DNA of 64,000 nucleotides from JBCCOW01 sp038749105 (GTDB lineage Bacteria > Planctomycetota > Phycisphaerae > Phycisphaerales > Phycisphaeraceae), in assembly GCA_038749105.1 (NCBI GenBank), contig JBCDIM010000016.1:5719-69718 (forward strand), read 5' to 3'. Position numbers and translations under genes: made by a program. This document shows, piece by piece, positions 49,318-59,506 of this stretch (position 1 is the stretch's first letter; every line of letters starts with the position of its first letter). A model generated the notes under the pieces. That model was not told the DNA's origin. It did no database searches and was given only the letters and a program-made list of their open reading frames with translations.

Positions 49318-51501
49318 ATGCCCAGCCCTTCACCCTCCAATCCGGCCCCGAACCCCGCCCCCGACAGCCTGACGTACCGCCGCGCCGCCTTCGCGGCGGG
49401 AGCCGGCCTTGCGACCCAGATCGGCATCGGCGTCTATGTCGCCCTCTCAGGCATCTTCGCGTCCTCCCTCGCGCTCCACGCCGCCGCCTGGCACGCCTTC
49501 GGCGGCATCGCACTGTGGATCAGCCTCTGGGTCCTGTATCACCAGCACAAGCTGGAGCGCCTCGAAGCCCTCGAGGCCGAGCAGCTCGCCGCCTCCGACC
49601 AGCAGGCCGCCAAGCTCTTCGATGAGGCCGGCCAACAGCTCGCCCTCGCCCGGACCCGCCTCGAGAAGCTCTACCGCTTCGGGCTCAACATCGTCGCCGT
49701 CTTCATCGCCGTCTACCTCCTGGCCGCGGGCCTGGCCTTGCTCTTCGGCAACCTCAGCCTCATCCCCCCCCGAGAGCCCGGCGACCCGCTCAACCTCGAG
49801 GTCCTCCAGGCCGCCGCCCTCGACCCCAACGCCAACCTCGGCATCCTCCTCGCCCTCTTCGCCTTCCAGTCCCTGGTCGCCTTCCTGGTCGCCCGCGCCG
49901 TCGCCGGCATGACCAAGGTCGAGGCCTGGCAGATGCTCCGCGGCGGGGCCGCCTACCTCATGGGCTGCCTCGCTATCGCCCTGGCCCTGCTCCTCGCCAC
50001 CATCCTCGAGTTCGCGGGCATCCCCGGCGTCTTCGGCATCCTCGCCCTGGTCATCCCCGGCTTCATGGCCCTGCTCGGCGTCGAGATCCTCCTCTCCTTC
50101 GTCTTCGGGCTCTACCGCCCCCGCAAGCCCGGCGAAATCCCCCGCGCCGCCTTCGACTCCCGCATCCTGGGATTCCTAACCCGGCCCGAGTCCCTCTCCA
50201 AAATCGTCGCCGAAACCCTCCGCTACCAGTTCGGCATCGACTTCTCCTCCTCCTGGCTCTACCAGCTCCTGGGCCGGGCCCTGCTCCCGCTCATCGCCTT
50301 CGCCGCCGCCATCCTCCTCGGGCTCTCCTGCCTCGTCTTCGTCCAGCCCGACCAGCAGGCCGTCATCACCCACTTCGGCAAGTCGCCCCGGCCCGCCTAC
50401 CCCGGCCTCAACTTCAAGGCCCCCTGGCCCATCGGCCGCGCGAAAGCCTACCCCGTCTACACCGTCCAGCAGACCATCGTCGGCATCCCCTCCGACTCCC
50501 TCAACACCACCGAGCCCATCCTCTGGGCCTCCGAACTCAACACCGACACCCAGACCTTCACCGTCATCGCGCCCTCCCGCATCAAGGCCACCGAAGACGA
50601 CGCGTCCGACTTCGACTTCATCCCCGCAGACACCCAGCCCGCCGACCCTCGAGGTGTTGCCGACGACGACGACCAAGCCATCCTCGGCGAATACGCCGTC
50701 CTCGGCATCGCCGTCCGCTGGCAGATCAACCCCGACTACAACCTCGGGCTCTCCCGCTATATCAACGCCGCAGGTCGGCCCCTCGACATTGTCGAGTCTG
50801 TCGCCGCCCAACAGCTCTCCGCCTTCGCCGCCTCCCGGAGCATCGATCAGCTCCTCGCCGTCGACCGCGACGCCGCCGGCCAAGCCCTGCAAGCCGCTCT
50901 TAACGAAGCACTCGGGCCCAACGGCCCCTACGACCTGGGCATCCAAGTCCTTTCCGTCGGCTTCGTCACCGCCCAACCCCCCGCCGAGGGCGAAGTCGCT
51001 ACCAAGTTCCAGGAACAGGCCGCCGCGCTCCAGGAGCGCAACACCGAGGTCGAACGCGCCCGTGCCGACGAGTCCAAGACCCTCGCCGAAGTCGCCGGCT
51101 CCCGGGCTCAGGCCCTGGCGATCAACGACGCCATCCTCGAGCTCAACCGGCTCAGCTCCGACCCCAGCGCCGACCCCCAAGCCAAGGCCGACCAGCGTCA
51201 ACGCGTCGAAGCCCTTGTCGCCTCCGCCGGCGGCGAAGCCTCCCGCCTCATCGCCGAGGCCCGCGCCGCCCGCACCCGGCTCACCCTCGACGCCGAAGCC
51301 CGCTCCGCCAAGTTCCCCAACCAGGTCGCCGCCTACAACGCCGCCCCCGCCTACTACCTCCAACGCCTCAAGTACCGCACCCTTGGCAACAGCCTCAGCC
51401 CCGGCCGGAAATACTTGCTGCCCGGCAATACCGATCAGTCGCCCCTCATCCGCCTGACCCTCCCCGACGAGTCCACCGCGCTCGAAGGTCTGACCAACTA
51501 A
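49318..51501 (+). CDS. SPFH-domain protein with polytopic N-terminus (HflK-like)
   Basis: 727 residues from ATG 49318. N-terminal 335 residues contain about six membrane helices (AAFAAGAGLATQIGIGVYVA, then FGLNIVAVFIAVYLLAAGLA and others). The SPFH/band-7 domain starts near residue 340 (FVQPDQQAVITHFGKSPRPA) and ends in a coiled coil (about 565-690). SPFH proteins such as HflK/HflC form membrane cages that regulate FtsH or organise domains. Ordinary HflK has one N-terminal helix, so this N-terminal block is unusual. First of three SPFH genes with 30 and 17 nt spacers, then ABC genes. Confidence 0.9.
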   Translation: MPSPSPSNPAPNPAPDSLTYRRAAFAAGAGLATQIGIGVYVALSGIFASSLALHAAAWHAFGGIALWISLWVLYHQHKLERLEALEAEQLAASDQQAAKLFDEAGQQLALARTRLEKLYRFGLNIVAVFIAVYLLAAGLALLFGNLSLIPPREPGDPLNLEVLQAAALDPNANLGILLALFAFQSLVAFLVARAVAGMTKVEAWQMLRGGAAYLMGCLAIALALLLATILEFAGIPGVFGILALVIPGFMALLGVEILLSFVFGLYRPRKPGEIPRAAFDSRILGFLTRPESLSKIVAETLRYQFGIDFSSSWLYQLLGRALLPLIAFAAAILLGLSCLVFVQPDQQAVITHFGKSPRPAYPGLNFKAPWPIGRAKAYPVYTVQQTIVGIPSDSLNTTEPILWASELNTDTQTFTVIAPSRIKATEDDASDFDFIPADTQPADPRGVADDDDQAILGEYAVLGIAVRWQINPDYNLGLSRYINAAGRPLDIVESVAAQQLSAFAASRSIDQLLAVDRDAAGQALQAALNEALGPNGPYDLGIQVLSVGFVTAQPPAEGEVATKFQEQAAALQERNTEVERARADESKTLAEVAGSRAQALAINDAILELNRLSSDPSADPQAKADQRQRVEALVASAGGEASRLIAEARAARTRLTLDAEARSAKFPNQVAAYNAAPAYYLQRLKYRTLGNSLSPGRKYLLPGNTDQSPLIRLTLPDESTALEGLTN

Positions 51502-51531
51502 ACCACCCCTCACCCCTACCCGCCCATCACC

Positions 51532-52494
51532 ATGAAACGCCTGCCCGTCATCATCATCGCCCTCGCCATCGTCGGCGCCCTGGCGTTCTACATGCTCACC
51601 TTCACCGTCCAGTACAACGAGGTCGCGGTCCGCACGTACTTCGGCTCCGTCGACGAGAACTCCGTCATCACCGAGCCCGGCATCCAGCTCCGCATACCCG
51701 TCTACAACACCGTCTTCACCTACCCCACCACCCTCCAGCTACTCGACAAGCCCGCCACCGAGATCCAGACTACCGACGGCTATTCCGTAATCGTGCGTAT
51801 GTTCGTTACCTACAAGGTCGACGACCCGCTGACCTTTACCCAGACCACCCGTACCCTCGGCGAGGCCGAGCAGCGCATCCTCGCCACCATGTCCGAGGGC
51901 CCCCGTGCCGTCCTCGCCAACTACCAGTTCAGCGACCTGGTCAACAACGACGCGTCCAAGATCAAGCTCGACGAGATCGAGGCCAAGTGCCTAGAGGTCA
52001 TGCGGGCCAGCCTCACCAAGGCCAGCCCCAACCCCGCCAGCGACATGGGCATCCTCATCGAGAGCTTCGGCATCCGCAGCCTCCAGTTCCCCGAAGCCAT
52101 CTCCGAAAAGGTCTTCGAACGCATGGTCGCCTCCCGCGAAGCCCTCGCCGCCAACACCCGCGAAGAAGGCCAGACCCAGGCTAACGACATCCGCTCCAAG
52201 GCCGAGCAGATCGCCGAACGCATCAAGGCCTTCGCCGACAGCCAGGCCTCGGAGATCAAGGCCGAGGGCGAGGCCGTGGTCGCTGAACAGATCGCGACGT
52301 TCGCCGAGAACCCCCAGCTCGGTGAGTTCCTGCTCCGTGTGGAGATGCTCGAACAGGCCCTCGCCACCGGGCAGACCACCTTCATCCTCAGCGGCAGCGA
52401 GCTCAGCGCCCTTGACCTGCTCATCGACGAACTCCTCCGCAAGCCCAGCGGCGGCTCCGAACCCGCCAGCGCCGTCACCGCCAACCCCAACTAA
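51532..52494 (+). CDS. SPFH-domain protein (HflC-like)
   Basis: 320 residues. One N-terminal anchor helix (PVIIIALAIVGALAFYMLTF) and the SPFH domain (about 25-215): VQYNEVAVRTYFGSVDENSV, PGIQLRIPVYNTVFTYP. The remainder is a coiled coil ending in an Ala/Glu-rich heptad run. It is HflC-like in length and motif; the bulk faces the periplasm or cell exterior. Start ATG, 30 nt after the previous stop; partner of the flanking SPFH proteins. Confidence 0.91.
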   Translation: MKRLPVIIIALAIVGALAFYMLTFTVQYNEVAVRTYFGSVDENSVITEPGIQLRIPVYNTVFTYPTTLQLLDKPATEIQTTDGYSVIVRMFVTYKVDDPLTFTQTTRTLGEAEQRILATMSEGPRAVLANYQFSDLVNNDASKIKLDEIEAKCLEVMRASLTKASPNPASDMGILIESFGIRSLQFPEAISEKVFERMVASREALAANTREEGQTQANDIRSKAEQIAERIKAFADSQASEIKAEGEAVVAEQIATFAENPQLGEFLLRVEMLEQALATGQTTFILSGSELSALDLLIDELLRKPSGGSEPASAVTANPN

Positions 52495-52511
52495 GCCCCG
52501 TCCACTCACCC

Positions 52512-53834
52512 ATGGTCAGCCCCGACGACCCGACACAACCCGACAGCCCCAACGCGCCGATCAACGTGGACAGCGCCCCCCCGGCCGCGCCCGACCCCGC
52601 CGCCCAGTCGCTCTCCGACGCACTTCGGGTGGCGTTCATGCTGCTCAAGATCGTCATGATCATCCTGATCGCGGTCTACCTCGCGTCCGGCACCTTCACC
52701 GTTGATCAGCAGCAGGCCGCCGTCAAACTCCGCTTCGGCAAGATCGTCGGCGAGCCCGGGCAACGCGTCTTCGGCCCCGGCACGCACCTCGGCCTGCCCC
52801 TGCCCTTCGAGTCCCGCGTCGTCGTCACCACCGCCCCCCAATCCATCAGCCTCAACCAGGCCTTCTTCTTCGAACGCGGGGCCGAGGAGATGACCAAGAC
52901 CGACGAAGAGCTCGCGCAGGAAGGCCGCACCGGGCCGCTCAACCCACTCACCGACGGGTATCTCATCACGGGCGACGCCAACATCGTCCACGGCACCTTC
53001 CGGGTGACCTTCCGGGTTACCGACGTCGAGGCGTATGTCCGCAACCTGGGCGACCTCGCTCAAGCCGAGTCGGTCACCCGCACCGCCGCCGAGCGTGGCC
53101 TGGTCCACGCCGCCGCGACCGTCGAAGCCGACGACTTCATCGCCGGCCGTGCCCGCCTCAGTGGGGCCACCGATTACGCCAACCGCACGCTTACCGACCT
53201 CCGCACCGGCATCACCATCGACCGCATCGAAGTCATCCGCCCCGCGATGCCGATCGCCGCCCGGAACGCCTACAACCAGGTCAACAACGCCGAGGCCGAA
53301 CGCGCTAAAGCGATCGAAGAAGCCGAACGCGACCGTGCCCGCACCCTCTCCAACGCCGGGGGCCCCGCCGCCGCGCCCCGCTCCGACCGGCGTGACGGCC
53401 CGCTCACCCAGCTGATCAACGCCTACGAGGCCACCCCCCGCACCGACCCCCGCCGCGCCGACCTCGAGACCCGGCTCAACCAGGCGTTCCGCGAACTCTC
53501 GCTCGAAACCGACCGCGGCAGCTTTGTCATCGGCGGCGAGGCCGCACTGATCATCGAACAGGCCCGGTCGGTCCGCACCAACCTCGCCGAGGGGGTCACC
53601 CGTGAGGCCGAACGGTTCCGCCAGCTCAACACCGCCTACCAAGAGAACCCCAAGCTTTTCGAGCAGCGCTTTCTTCAAGCCGCCCGCCGCAACTTCTTCA
53701 ACCCAGAAAACTTCAACGAAACGTTCTTCGTCCCCCGTGAAAGCGAGCTCTACCTCGAGATCAACCGCGACCCACGCATCCAGAAGGAACGCGAACGCAA
53801 ACAGGCGGAGAACCTCGGCGTGGCCGACCGCTGA
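52512..53834 (+). CDS. SPFH-domain protein (HflK-like, third of the set)
   Basis: 440 residues. A disordered Asp/Pro-rich N-tail, one membrane helix (about 40-60, VAFMLLKIVMIILIAVYLAS), then SPFH from about 65 (VDQQQAAVKLRFGKIVGEPG), a central insert and a C-terminal domain (about 300-430) beyond the usual coil. It may be the HflK partner of the preceding HflC-like protein. Starts 17 nt after the previous gene and precedes the ATPase by 37 nt. Confidence 0.9.
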   Translation: MVSPDDPTQPDSPNAPINVDSAPPAAPDPAAQSLSDALRVAFMLLKIVMIILIAVYLASGTFTVDQQQAAVKLRFGKIVGEPGQRVFGPGTHLGLPLPFESRVVVTTAPQSISLNQAFFFERGAEEMTKTDEELAQEGRTGPLNPLTDGYLITGDANIVHGTFRVTFRVTDVEAYVRNLGDLAQAESVTRTAAERGLVHAAATVEADDFIAGRARLSGATDYANRTLTDLRTGITIDRIEVIRPAMPIAARNAYNQVNNAEAERAKAIEEAERDRARTLSNAGGPAAAPRSDRRDGPLTQLINAYEATPRTDPRRADLETRLNQAFRELSLETDRGSFVIGGEAALIIEQARSVRTNLAEGVTREAERFRQLNTAYQENPKLFEQRFLQAARRNFFNPENFNETFFVPRESELYLEINRDPRIQKERERKQAENLGVADR

Positions 53835-53871
53835 TCGTGTCCAAGCCCTCAACCCACTGCTGAACGACCCC

Positions 53872-55155
53872 GTGACCTCCGCACCGATCAACCCGAGCCC
53901 GCCGGACAGCCCGGCCGCCAACGCCCCACTGATCATCAAGTGCGTCGGGCTCACCAAGGTCTTCAAAGACTTCTGGCTCCGACCCCGTGTGACCGCCGTG
54001 GACGCCATCGACCTGGATGTCCGTCGTGGCGAGGTCTTCGGCCTGCTCGGGCCCAACGGCTCGGGCAAATCCACCACGATCAAGATGCTCCTCGGGCTCC
54101 TCCAGCCCACCGCCGGCAAGATCGCCGTCTTCAGCAAGCTGCCCACCGATGTCGGCACTAAAAAACGCATCGGCTACCTCCCCGAAGAGTCCTACCTCTA
54201 CAAATTCCTCACCGCCCGCGAGACGCTGGAGTACTACGGCAAGCTCTTCCACCTGCCCACGCAGCTCCGCAAGCAGCGCATCGACACGCTCCTCGAAATG
54301 GTCGGGCTCGAGCACGCCGCCCGCCGACCCGTCGGCGAGTTCTCCAAGGGCATGACCCGCAAGATCGGGCTCGCCCAGGCCCTGATCAACGACCCCGAGC
54401 TGCTGATCCTCGACGAGCCGACCTCCGGTATGGACCCGATCGCCACCGCCGATGTCAAACGCGTCATCCTCCAGCTCAAGGAGCGGGGCAAGACGGTCCT
54501 GCTCTGCTCGCACCTGCTCGCTGATGTTGAAGATGTCACGGATCGTGTCGCCATCATGTTCGGCGGCAAGGTCCGTCAACGCGGCCCGGTGACTGACCTG
54601 CTCACCCAGTCTCAGCAGACGACGATCACTACCGGGCCTTTGGCAGATATCAGCGAAGAGAAATTGGTTGCCGCCCTGGAGTCTGCGGGCATTACCGATC
54701 TCAGCATCAGCCACCCCCGGATGAGGCTGGAGCAACTCTTCCTAGACATCGTCGCTCAAGCTCAGGCGGAAGGCGTACGCACCACCGGCGCGAAGAGTGG
54801 TGGCCGGATCGCCGACTTCCTGTCCGCAGGGGAGGCTGAATCACCGGCCCAACCCGAGGCCGACGCCGAGGCGGTGCTCGCCAATCTGCAACGCATTGAT
54901 GAACCGATCGAAGCGGTCCCAGAAAACAGCGACGAATCGCAGTCGGACCCGCCTGGGACAGAGCCGGCCCCCGCCGCGAAGCCGCAAGCTGCCGGCGACG
55001 AGACGCTGCTGGCCCAACTCACCGGTACGGCAGACCCGCCCACGCCCGCCAAGCCTGCCCCGGCACCCCAAGTCGATCCCGCGGTTCTCCCGCCGCCCGC
55101 CGAGGCCGACCAGGGCGTGCTCGACGACCTGATGGGACGCAAGCCCAACGAGTAA
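53872..55155 (+). CDS. ABC transporter ATPase with long acidic/proline tail
   Basis: 427 residues from GTG 53872; the longer open frame reaches into the SPFH gene and is rejected. Motor domain (about 20-235): Walker A GLLGPNGSGKSTTIK, Q-loop YLPEESYLYKFLTA, signature EFSKGMTRKIGLAQAL (variant of LSGGQ), Walker B LLILDEPTSGMDP, H-loop CSHLLADV. This is the ABC-2 exporter type. After residue 300 the chain is acidic and Pro/Ala-rich, ending GVLDDLMGRKPNE, unusual for such ATPases. Upstream of the ABC-2 permease by 79 nt. Likely drives export of a lipid, polysaccharide or protein. Confidence 0.93.
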   Translation: MTSAPINPSPPDSPAANAPLIIKCVGLTKVFKDFWLRPRVTAVDAIDLDVRRGEVFGLLGPNGSGKSTTIKMLLGLLQPTAGKIAVFSKLPTDVGTKKRIGYLPEESYLYKFLTARETLEYYGKLFHLPTQLRKQRIDTLLEMVGLEHAARRPVGEFSKGMTRKIGLAQALINDPELLILDEPTSGMDPIATADVKRVILQLKERGKTVLLCSHLLADVEDVTDRVAIMFGGKVRQRGPVTDLLTQSQQTTITTGPLADISEEKLVAALESAGITDLSISHPRMRLEQLFLDIVAQAQAEGVRTTGAKSGGRIADFLSAGEAESPAQPEADAEAVLANLQRIDEPIEAVPENSDESQSDPPGTEPAPAAKPQAAGDETLLAQLTGTADPPTPAKPAPAPQVDPAVLPPPAEADQGVLDDLMGRKPNE

Positions 55156-55234
55156 CTCATTTGGTCTGCACGAGCCGACATCCCGGCCACCCCCCGCCAG
55201 GACACCGCACAACTCCGTGCGGCAGGGGGGTTGC

Positions 55235-57301
55235 ATGAACGCCATCGGTCCCAAGACCTGGAGTGTCGTCTATGGCGGTCTTCTCGCGGCCGCTGTCGGT
55301 CTCTATTTCCTGCTCACCGGTCAAGGCCACCCGCAGGCCGCCGGAACGGTCAGCAATGTCCTCGCCATGTTTGCCTGGGCTTGGCTGATCTTCGGCGTCA
55401 TCCGCTGGTGGGACATCCCTTGGGTCGCCACCGTCGGCCGGCTGCTGATCACACTCAAGGCCGCGGGCGTCCTCGTTTGGTTCTTCAATACGCTCGGTTG
55501 GGCCGGAGCCGAGGTCGGCGTCATCGCCACCACCCTCATGCTCATCGCCACCGTCGCTGGCCTCAAGCTGCTCCGCTTTGCGCTGCGTTTGGGGCACCCC
55601 GTCATCGGCATCGCCGGCACGCTGATCGACGAAGCCGTCCGCATGAAGCTCGTGCACATCTTCCTCGGCACCGTCTTCGTCGGGCTTCCTCTGCTGACCC
55701 TTAGCCACGGCAACGAGTCCCGACTCGCGTACTCCGTCCAGACCTTCCTCAGCTGGTCGACCCTGCTCATCGGGCTCTCGCTCAGCCTGATGACCATCCT
55801 CCTCGGTGCCCGCAGCATCTCCAGCGAGTTCGACCAGAAGCAGGTCTTCTTTACGCTGACTAAGCCCGTCGCCCGCTGGCACTACCTGGTCGGCAAGCTG
55901 CTCGGGCTCATCCTGCTCAACACGGTGCTGCTCACCGTGGCCGGCGGCGGCATCTACGGCTTCGCACAGTACATGCGGACCCTCGACGCCCTAGACGCCC
56001 TAGACGAGCTCGCCGTGAATGATCAGACCCTGGCCGCCCGGCAGACCGTCTCCCCCCAGCCGGTCGATGACGAGCTGCTTGTGACACTGCTCAACCGCCG
56101 TGTCGAAGCGCTCCGCAACGAGAATCCGCAGCGTTATGGCAACCCCGGCGAGCCGCTGACGAACGTCTCACCCAACGACATCCGTGAGATCCAGAGCCGC
56201 GTGCTCGCCAACTGGTCCGCGATCGCGCCAGGCCAGAGGAAGACGTTCCGCTTCTCCGGGCTCGAAGAGGCGGCCCAGCGCAACCAGGCCGCGCGTGATC
56301 AGATCGAACAGATCCTCGCCGACGCAGGCTTCGAGGATGCCGAAGGGCAGGACTACTTGCAGGGCCTGAACCGAGCCATGGCCGAATTCGGGGTCGTCGT
56401 CTACCCGGGCCTGCCGCTCGATGAGGTTGAGCGCCGCTTCAATGCCGAGGCCGACCGAAAACCGCTGTTCAAACGGCTGGTGACCCGAGACGGGCAGATC
56501 CCCACCCGAACCATCACCCGCCTGCTCGCAACGAGCTATCAGGCACCGCTCCAGGTCCGCGTCGTGCCCGAAGCCGCAGGCCGTGTCGAGGACGGCCTGA
56601 TCCGGCTTCGGTTCTCGGTCGGCCCCTGGCCTATCCCAGCGCCGCCGATGTCCGAAGGTGATGCACACGTGGTCAACATCCCGGTCTACCGCATCGACGA
56701 CGCGGGCAACCTCGACCTGACCATCGAGAACAGCGAGGGCCTCGAGCAGCCTTCAATCGCATTCGAGCCTGGAGAGGGCCTGATCCTTCTGGAGAACGCC
56801 GGCACGTTTGTGGGGAACCTGATCCGCACGCTTAGCGTGATCTGGGTGCGCCTGGTCTTCCTTGGCGTGCTCGGACTGGGCGCCGGCTCCATCCTCAGCT
56901 TCCCCGTTGCAACGCTGCTGGCACTGCTGATCTACGGCGTCGCCGCGGGCTCGGGCTTCGTGGCCGACTCCATCGGTTACTACACCTACTTCCCCGATGG
57001 CGACCTGCCGTACCGTGACCAGATCGCCTTATTCTGGGAACGCCTGACCACAAAGCTCGACGAGGGCGAGTACGGCTACGTCGTCAAGATGTTCATCGGG
57101 CTGGTCGCCAAGGGCGCGATGCTGCTGATCCCCTCGTTCGCCGACTACCACCCCGGGCCGCTTTTCGCAGCAGGCCGGCAGGTGCCGCTGAGCATGATCA
57201 GCGGGGCGGCGTTTTGGCTCGTTGGCGTCTGGTCCGCCGCCTTCGGCGGGCTCGCCTACCTGTTCTTCCGCCGCCGCGAGGCCGCCCGCGTCACCGTGTA
57301 A
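55235..57301 (+). CDS. ABC-2 type permease with large extracytoplasmic domain
   Basis: 688 residues from ATG 55235 with a strong AGGGGGG site. Four or more N-terminal helices (WSVVYGGLLAAAVGLYFLL and following) are followed by FDQKQVFFTLTKPVARWHYLV, the ABC-2 signature, and another helix (about 210-235). A soluble domain of about 300 residues (240-530) then precedes C-terminal helices (about 540-590 and others). Partner of the preceding ATPase. The large soluble domain is unusual and may bind the substrate or the SPFH proteins. Confidence 0.9.
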   Translation: MNAIGPKTWSVVYGGLLAAAVGLYFLLTGQGHPQAAGTVSNVLAMFAWAWLIFGVIRWWDIPWVATVGRLLITLKAAGVLVWFFNTLGWAGAEVGVIATTLMLIATVAGLKLLRFALRLGHPVIGIAGTLIDEAVRMKLVHIFLGTVFVGLPLLTLSHGNESRLAYSVQTFLSWSTLLIGLSLSLMTILLGARSISSEFDQKQVFFTLTKPVARWHYLVGKLLGLILLNTVLLTVAGGGIYGFAQYMRTLDALDALDELAVNDQTLAARQTVSPQPVDDELLVTLLNRRVEALRNENPQRYGNPGEPLTNVSPNDIREIQSRVLANWSAIAPGQRKTFRFSGLEEAAQRNQAARDQIEQILADAGFEDAEGQDYLQGLNRAMAEFGVVVYPGLPLDEVERRFNAEADRKPLFKRLVTRDGQIPTRTITRLLATSYQAPLQVRVVPEAAGRVEDGLIRLRFSVGPWPIPAPPMSEGDAHVVNIPVYRIDDAGNLDLTIENSEGLEQPSIAFEPGEGLILLENAGTFVGNLIRTLSVIWVRLVFLGVLGLGAGSILSFPVATLLALLIYGVAAGSGFVADSIGYYTYFPDGDLPYRDQIALFWERLTTKLDEGEYGYVVKMFIGLVAKGAMLLIPSFADYHPGPLFAAGRQVPLSMISGAAFWLVGVWSAAFGGLAYLFFRRREAARVTV

Positions 57302-57346
57302 CGTCCCGCAAACCCGACACACTCCCGTGCGTAGCATCTCTTAGCC

Positions 57347-59500
57347 ATGTCCCGAGACCGCATCATCCAGCTCGTCGCGCTAGCCCTTGTCGCCGGCTGT
57401 CTCGTCTTCTCAAGCGCCCTGATCGAGAACATCAGCGTTGAACGACGGACGCTCCAGCTCGCTGCCGACACCGACGTCGGCGAGAACATCCCCCCCGAAT
57501 ACGCCCTGCTCGCCCAGCTCGGCAGCTTCCGCGGGATCGCCGTCAACGCTCTGTGGTATCAGCTCGAGATGCAGAAGCGAGACGGCAAGTACTTCGAGGC
57601 GAACACCCTCTCGCAGCTGATCACCAAGCTCCAGCCCCGATTCCCCCAGGTCTGGGCGTTCACCGCCTGGAACATGGCCTACAACATCTCGGTCAAGGCG
57701 CAGACCCCAAAAGAACGCTGGGACTGGGTCAACAAGGGCATCTCGCTGCTGCGGGAAGAGGGGATCCCGCAAAACCCAAACGCCATCCGGCTCTACCGGG
57801 AGCTCGGCTGGATCCTCTTCCACAAAGTCGGCGGCAGCACCGACGATATGCACCACTTCTACAAAGCCGAGATCGCCCGGGAGTGGCACATCAAGCTCGG
57901 CGGCGATATCGATCGCATGCGAGCCCGTGATTACATCGCCCAGTTCCAACGCCTCGCCGATTTCACCGACAGCTACTTCATCTCCGGCACCACCGGCCTG
58001 CTCGTGGGCACCCCGTCCTCCGAAACGCTCAGCCGATTCCGCAACGACTTCCCTCAGGCATCGGGGGTCCTCGCCGAGCTCAATGAACTCGGCTTCGGGC
58101 CCGAACCCCGCACGCTCTTGGCCCTTGGCACGGCACTCATGCTCCGTGACGCCTACGCCTGGCCCGTCATCGAAGCACTCGACGAAGACCAGCTCTCAGA
58201 CGATGCCCGCGCACTGATCCCCTACCTCAAGCAGCGTGAGCAAGACCGCCGACAACGTATCATCGCTGTCCAACGGCGAGCCCAACAGCAGGGGCTGACC
58301 GGGCAGCAGTTCCAGCAGCTGATCCAGACGCCGCCCGATCAGATCACCTCGCCGACACTCGTCGGAATCCGTGAGTCCTGGACCGCCGCCTTCGCGGATC
58401 CCCTGCGAACCGAGGTCCTGCCGTTCCTCCGAGCCCGGACGCTGGTCGAACAGGACCGGATGGACCCGCGGTTCATGCACCAGCTCATGCAGGAGTTCGG
58501 GCCCATCGACTGGCGCTCGCCGTTCGGCCAATCCCTCTACTGGTACGCCAAGGGCGTCGACAAGGCCTTCGACAAGCGCGACCGCACCCGCATCGACCAG
58601 ATCAACACCGACCGCGGCATCATCCACTCACTCCAAGGGCTCTTCCGCTTCGGCACGCTCAGCTTCGACCCGCTCTCCGGGCCGCAACGCCGCGGCTCGG
58701 TCACGTCTCAGCCCAACATCGCCTTCATCCCCGCCTACGAAACCGCGATGCAGAACGCCCGCGACCGCGCCGCCGATGTTGACTGGGGCGTCGCCGACGA
58801 CACCACCTACGAGGCCGGCCACGAGAACTTCCTCCACGACGCCATCCGCGCCGCCTACTTCTACGGCAACCAGTTCGACCCCGACCTGCCCACGGCTGCC
58901 CAGCTCTACAACCGGGTCCGCGAGCTCTACTGGAACCGCGGTGAAGGCTTCCAAGTCACCTACCAGGAACGCTACGAGCTGCCCCTCGACGACTTCGTCC
59001 TCGCCCTGCTGGTGGAAGACCAGACGATGGCCCAGGTGCCCACCACCGTGATCACCTCCCTCATCCACCGCGGGTTCTTCGAGGGCTGGGGGCGTAACCG
59101 CCGCGACGTGTTCACGCGCTTCTACAGCATGGCCGAGGCCTTCCACAAGAAAGCCCAAGAAGACCGAGAAGGCGGCGATAACCCCAACGCCGAAGTCTCC
59201 CGCCGGCAGCTCCCCCCGCTCCGCCGCATGACCACCGACTACTACTTCCAGTTCATGACCAACCCGGTCTTGCCGCTGCTCACCCGCCACCGCGTCTACC
59301 TCAACTCCCCCGCAGACATCCGCCTGATCACCTACGACGCCATGGCTACGCCACTACGGGCTCAGTCCGAGGCCCAGGGCATGTCGTTCGACAATCTGTT
59401 CCCGCCGCCCGCCGGTCTCGCCGAGTTCCGCGAGCAGGTCCGAGCCCAACAGCAAGAAGCCGCGGAGAATGCCCCGCAGAGCGCGATCGAACGCCAATAG
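57347..59500 (+). CDS. Large anchored protein of unknown function
   Basis: 717 residues. One N-terminal membrane helix (IIQLVALALVAGCLVFSSAL), the rest outside the cytoplasm. Helical repeats near 60-200 (VWAFTAWNMAYNISVKAQTP) are TPR-like, with aromatic pairs (YRELGWILFHKV). Family not named. It is conserved-looking, soluble and located at the end of the SPFH/ABC set with a 45-nt spacer, so it probably belongs to the same complex. Convergent with the sigma-54 activator, stops 7 nt apart. Confidence 0.84.
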   Translation: MSRDRIIQLVALALVAGCLVFSSALIENISVERRTLQLAADTDVGENIPPEYALLAQLGSFRGIAVNALWYQLEMQKRDGKYFEANTLSQLITKLQPRFPQVWAFTAWNMAYNISVKAQTPKERWDWVNKGISLLREEGIPQNPNAIRLYRELGWILFHKVGGSTDDMHHFYKAEIAREWHIKLGGDIDRMRARDYIAQFQRLADFTDSYFISGTTGLLVGTPSSETLSRFRNDFPQASGVLAELNELGFGPEPRTLLALGTALMLRDAYAWPVIEALDEDQLSDDARALIPYLKQREQDRRQRIIAVQRRAQQQGLTGQQFQQLIQTPPDQITSPTLVGIRESWTAAFADPLRTEVLPFLRARTLVEQDRMDPRFMHQLMQEFGPIDWRSPFGQSLYWYAKGVDKAFDKRDRTRIDQINTDRGIIHSLQGLFRFGTLSFDPLSGPQRRGSVTSQPNIAFIPAYETAMQNARDRAADVDWGVADDTTYEAGHENFLHDAIRAAYFYGNQFDPDLPTAAQLYNRVRELYWNRGEGFQVTYQERYELPLDDFVLALLVEDQTMAQVPTTVITSLIHRGFFEGWGRNRRDVFTRFYSMAEAFHKKAQEDREGGDNPNAEVSRRQLPPLRRMTTDYYFQFMTNPVLPLLTRHRVYLNSPADIRLITYDAMATPLRAQSEAQGMSFDNLFPPPAGLAEFREQVRAQQQEAAENAPQSAIERQ

Positions 59501-59506
59501 AACCGG

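Noticed and set aside
53602..53871. N-terminal extension of the ABC ATPase into the SPFH gene
   Set aside because: It overlaps the end of the SPFH gene in another frame and lacks ATPase features; GTG 53872 is preferred.
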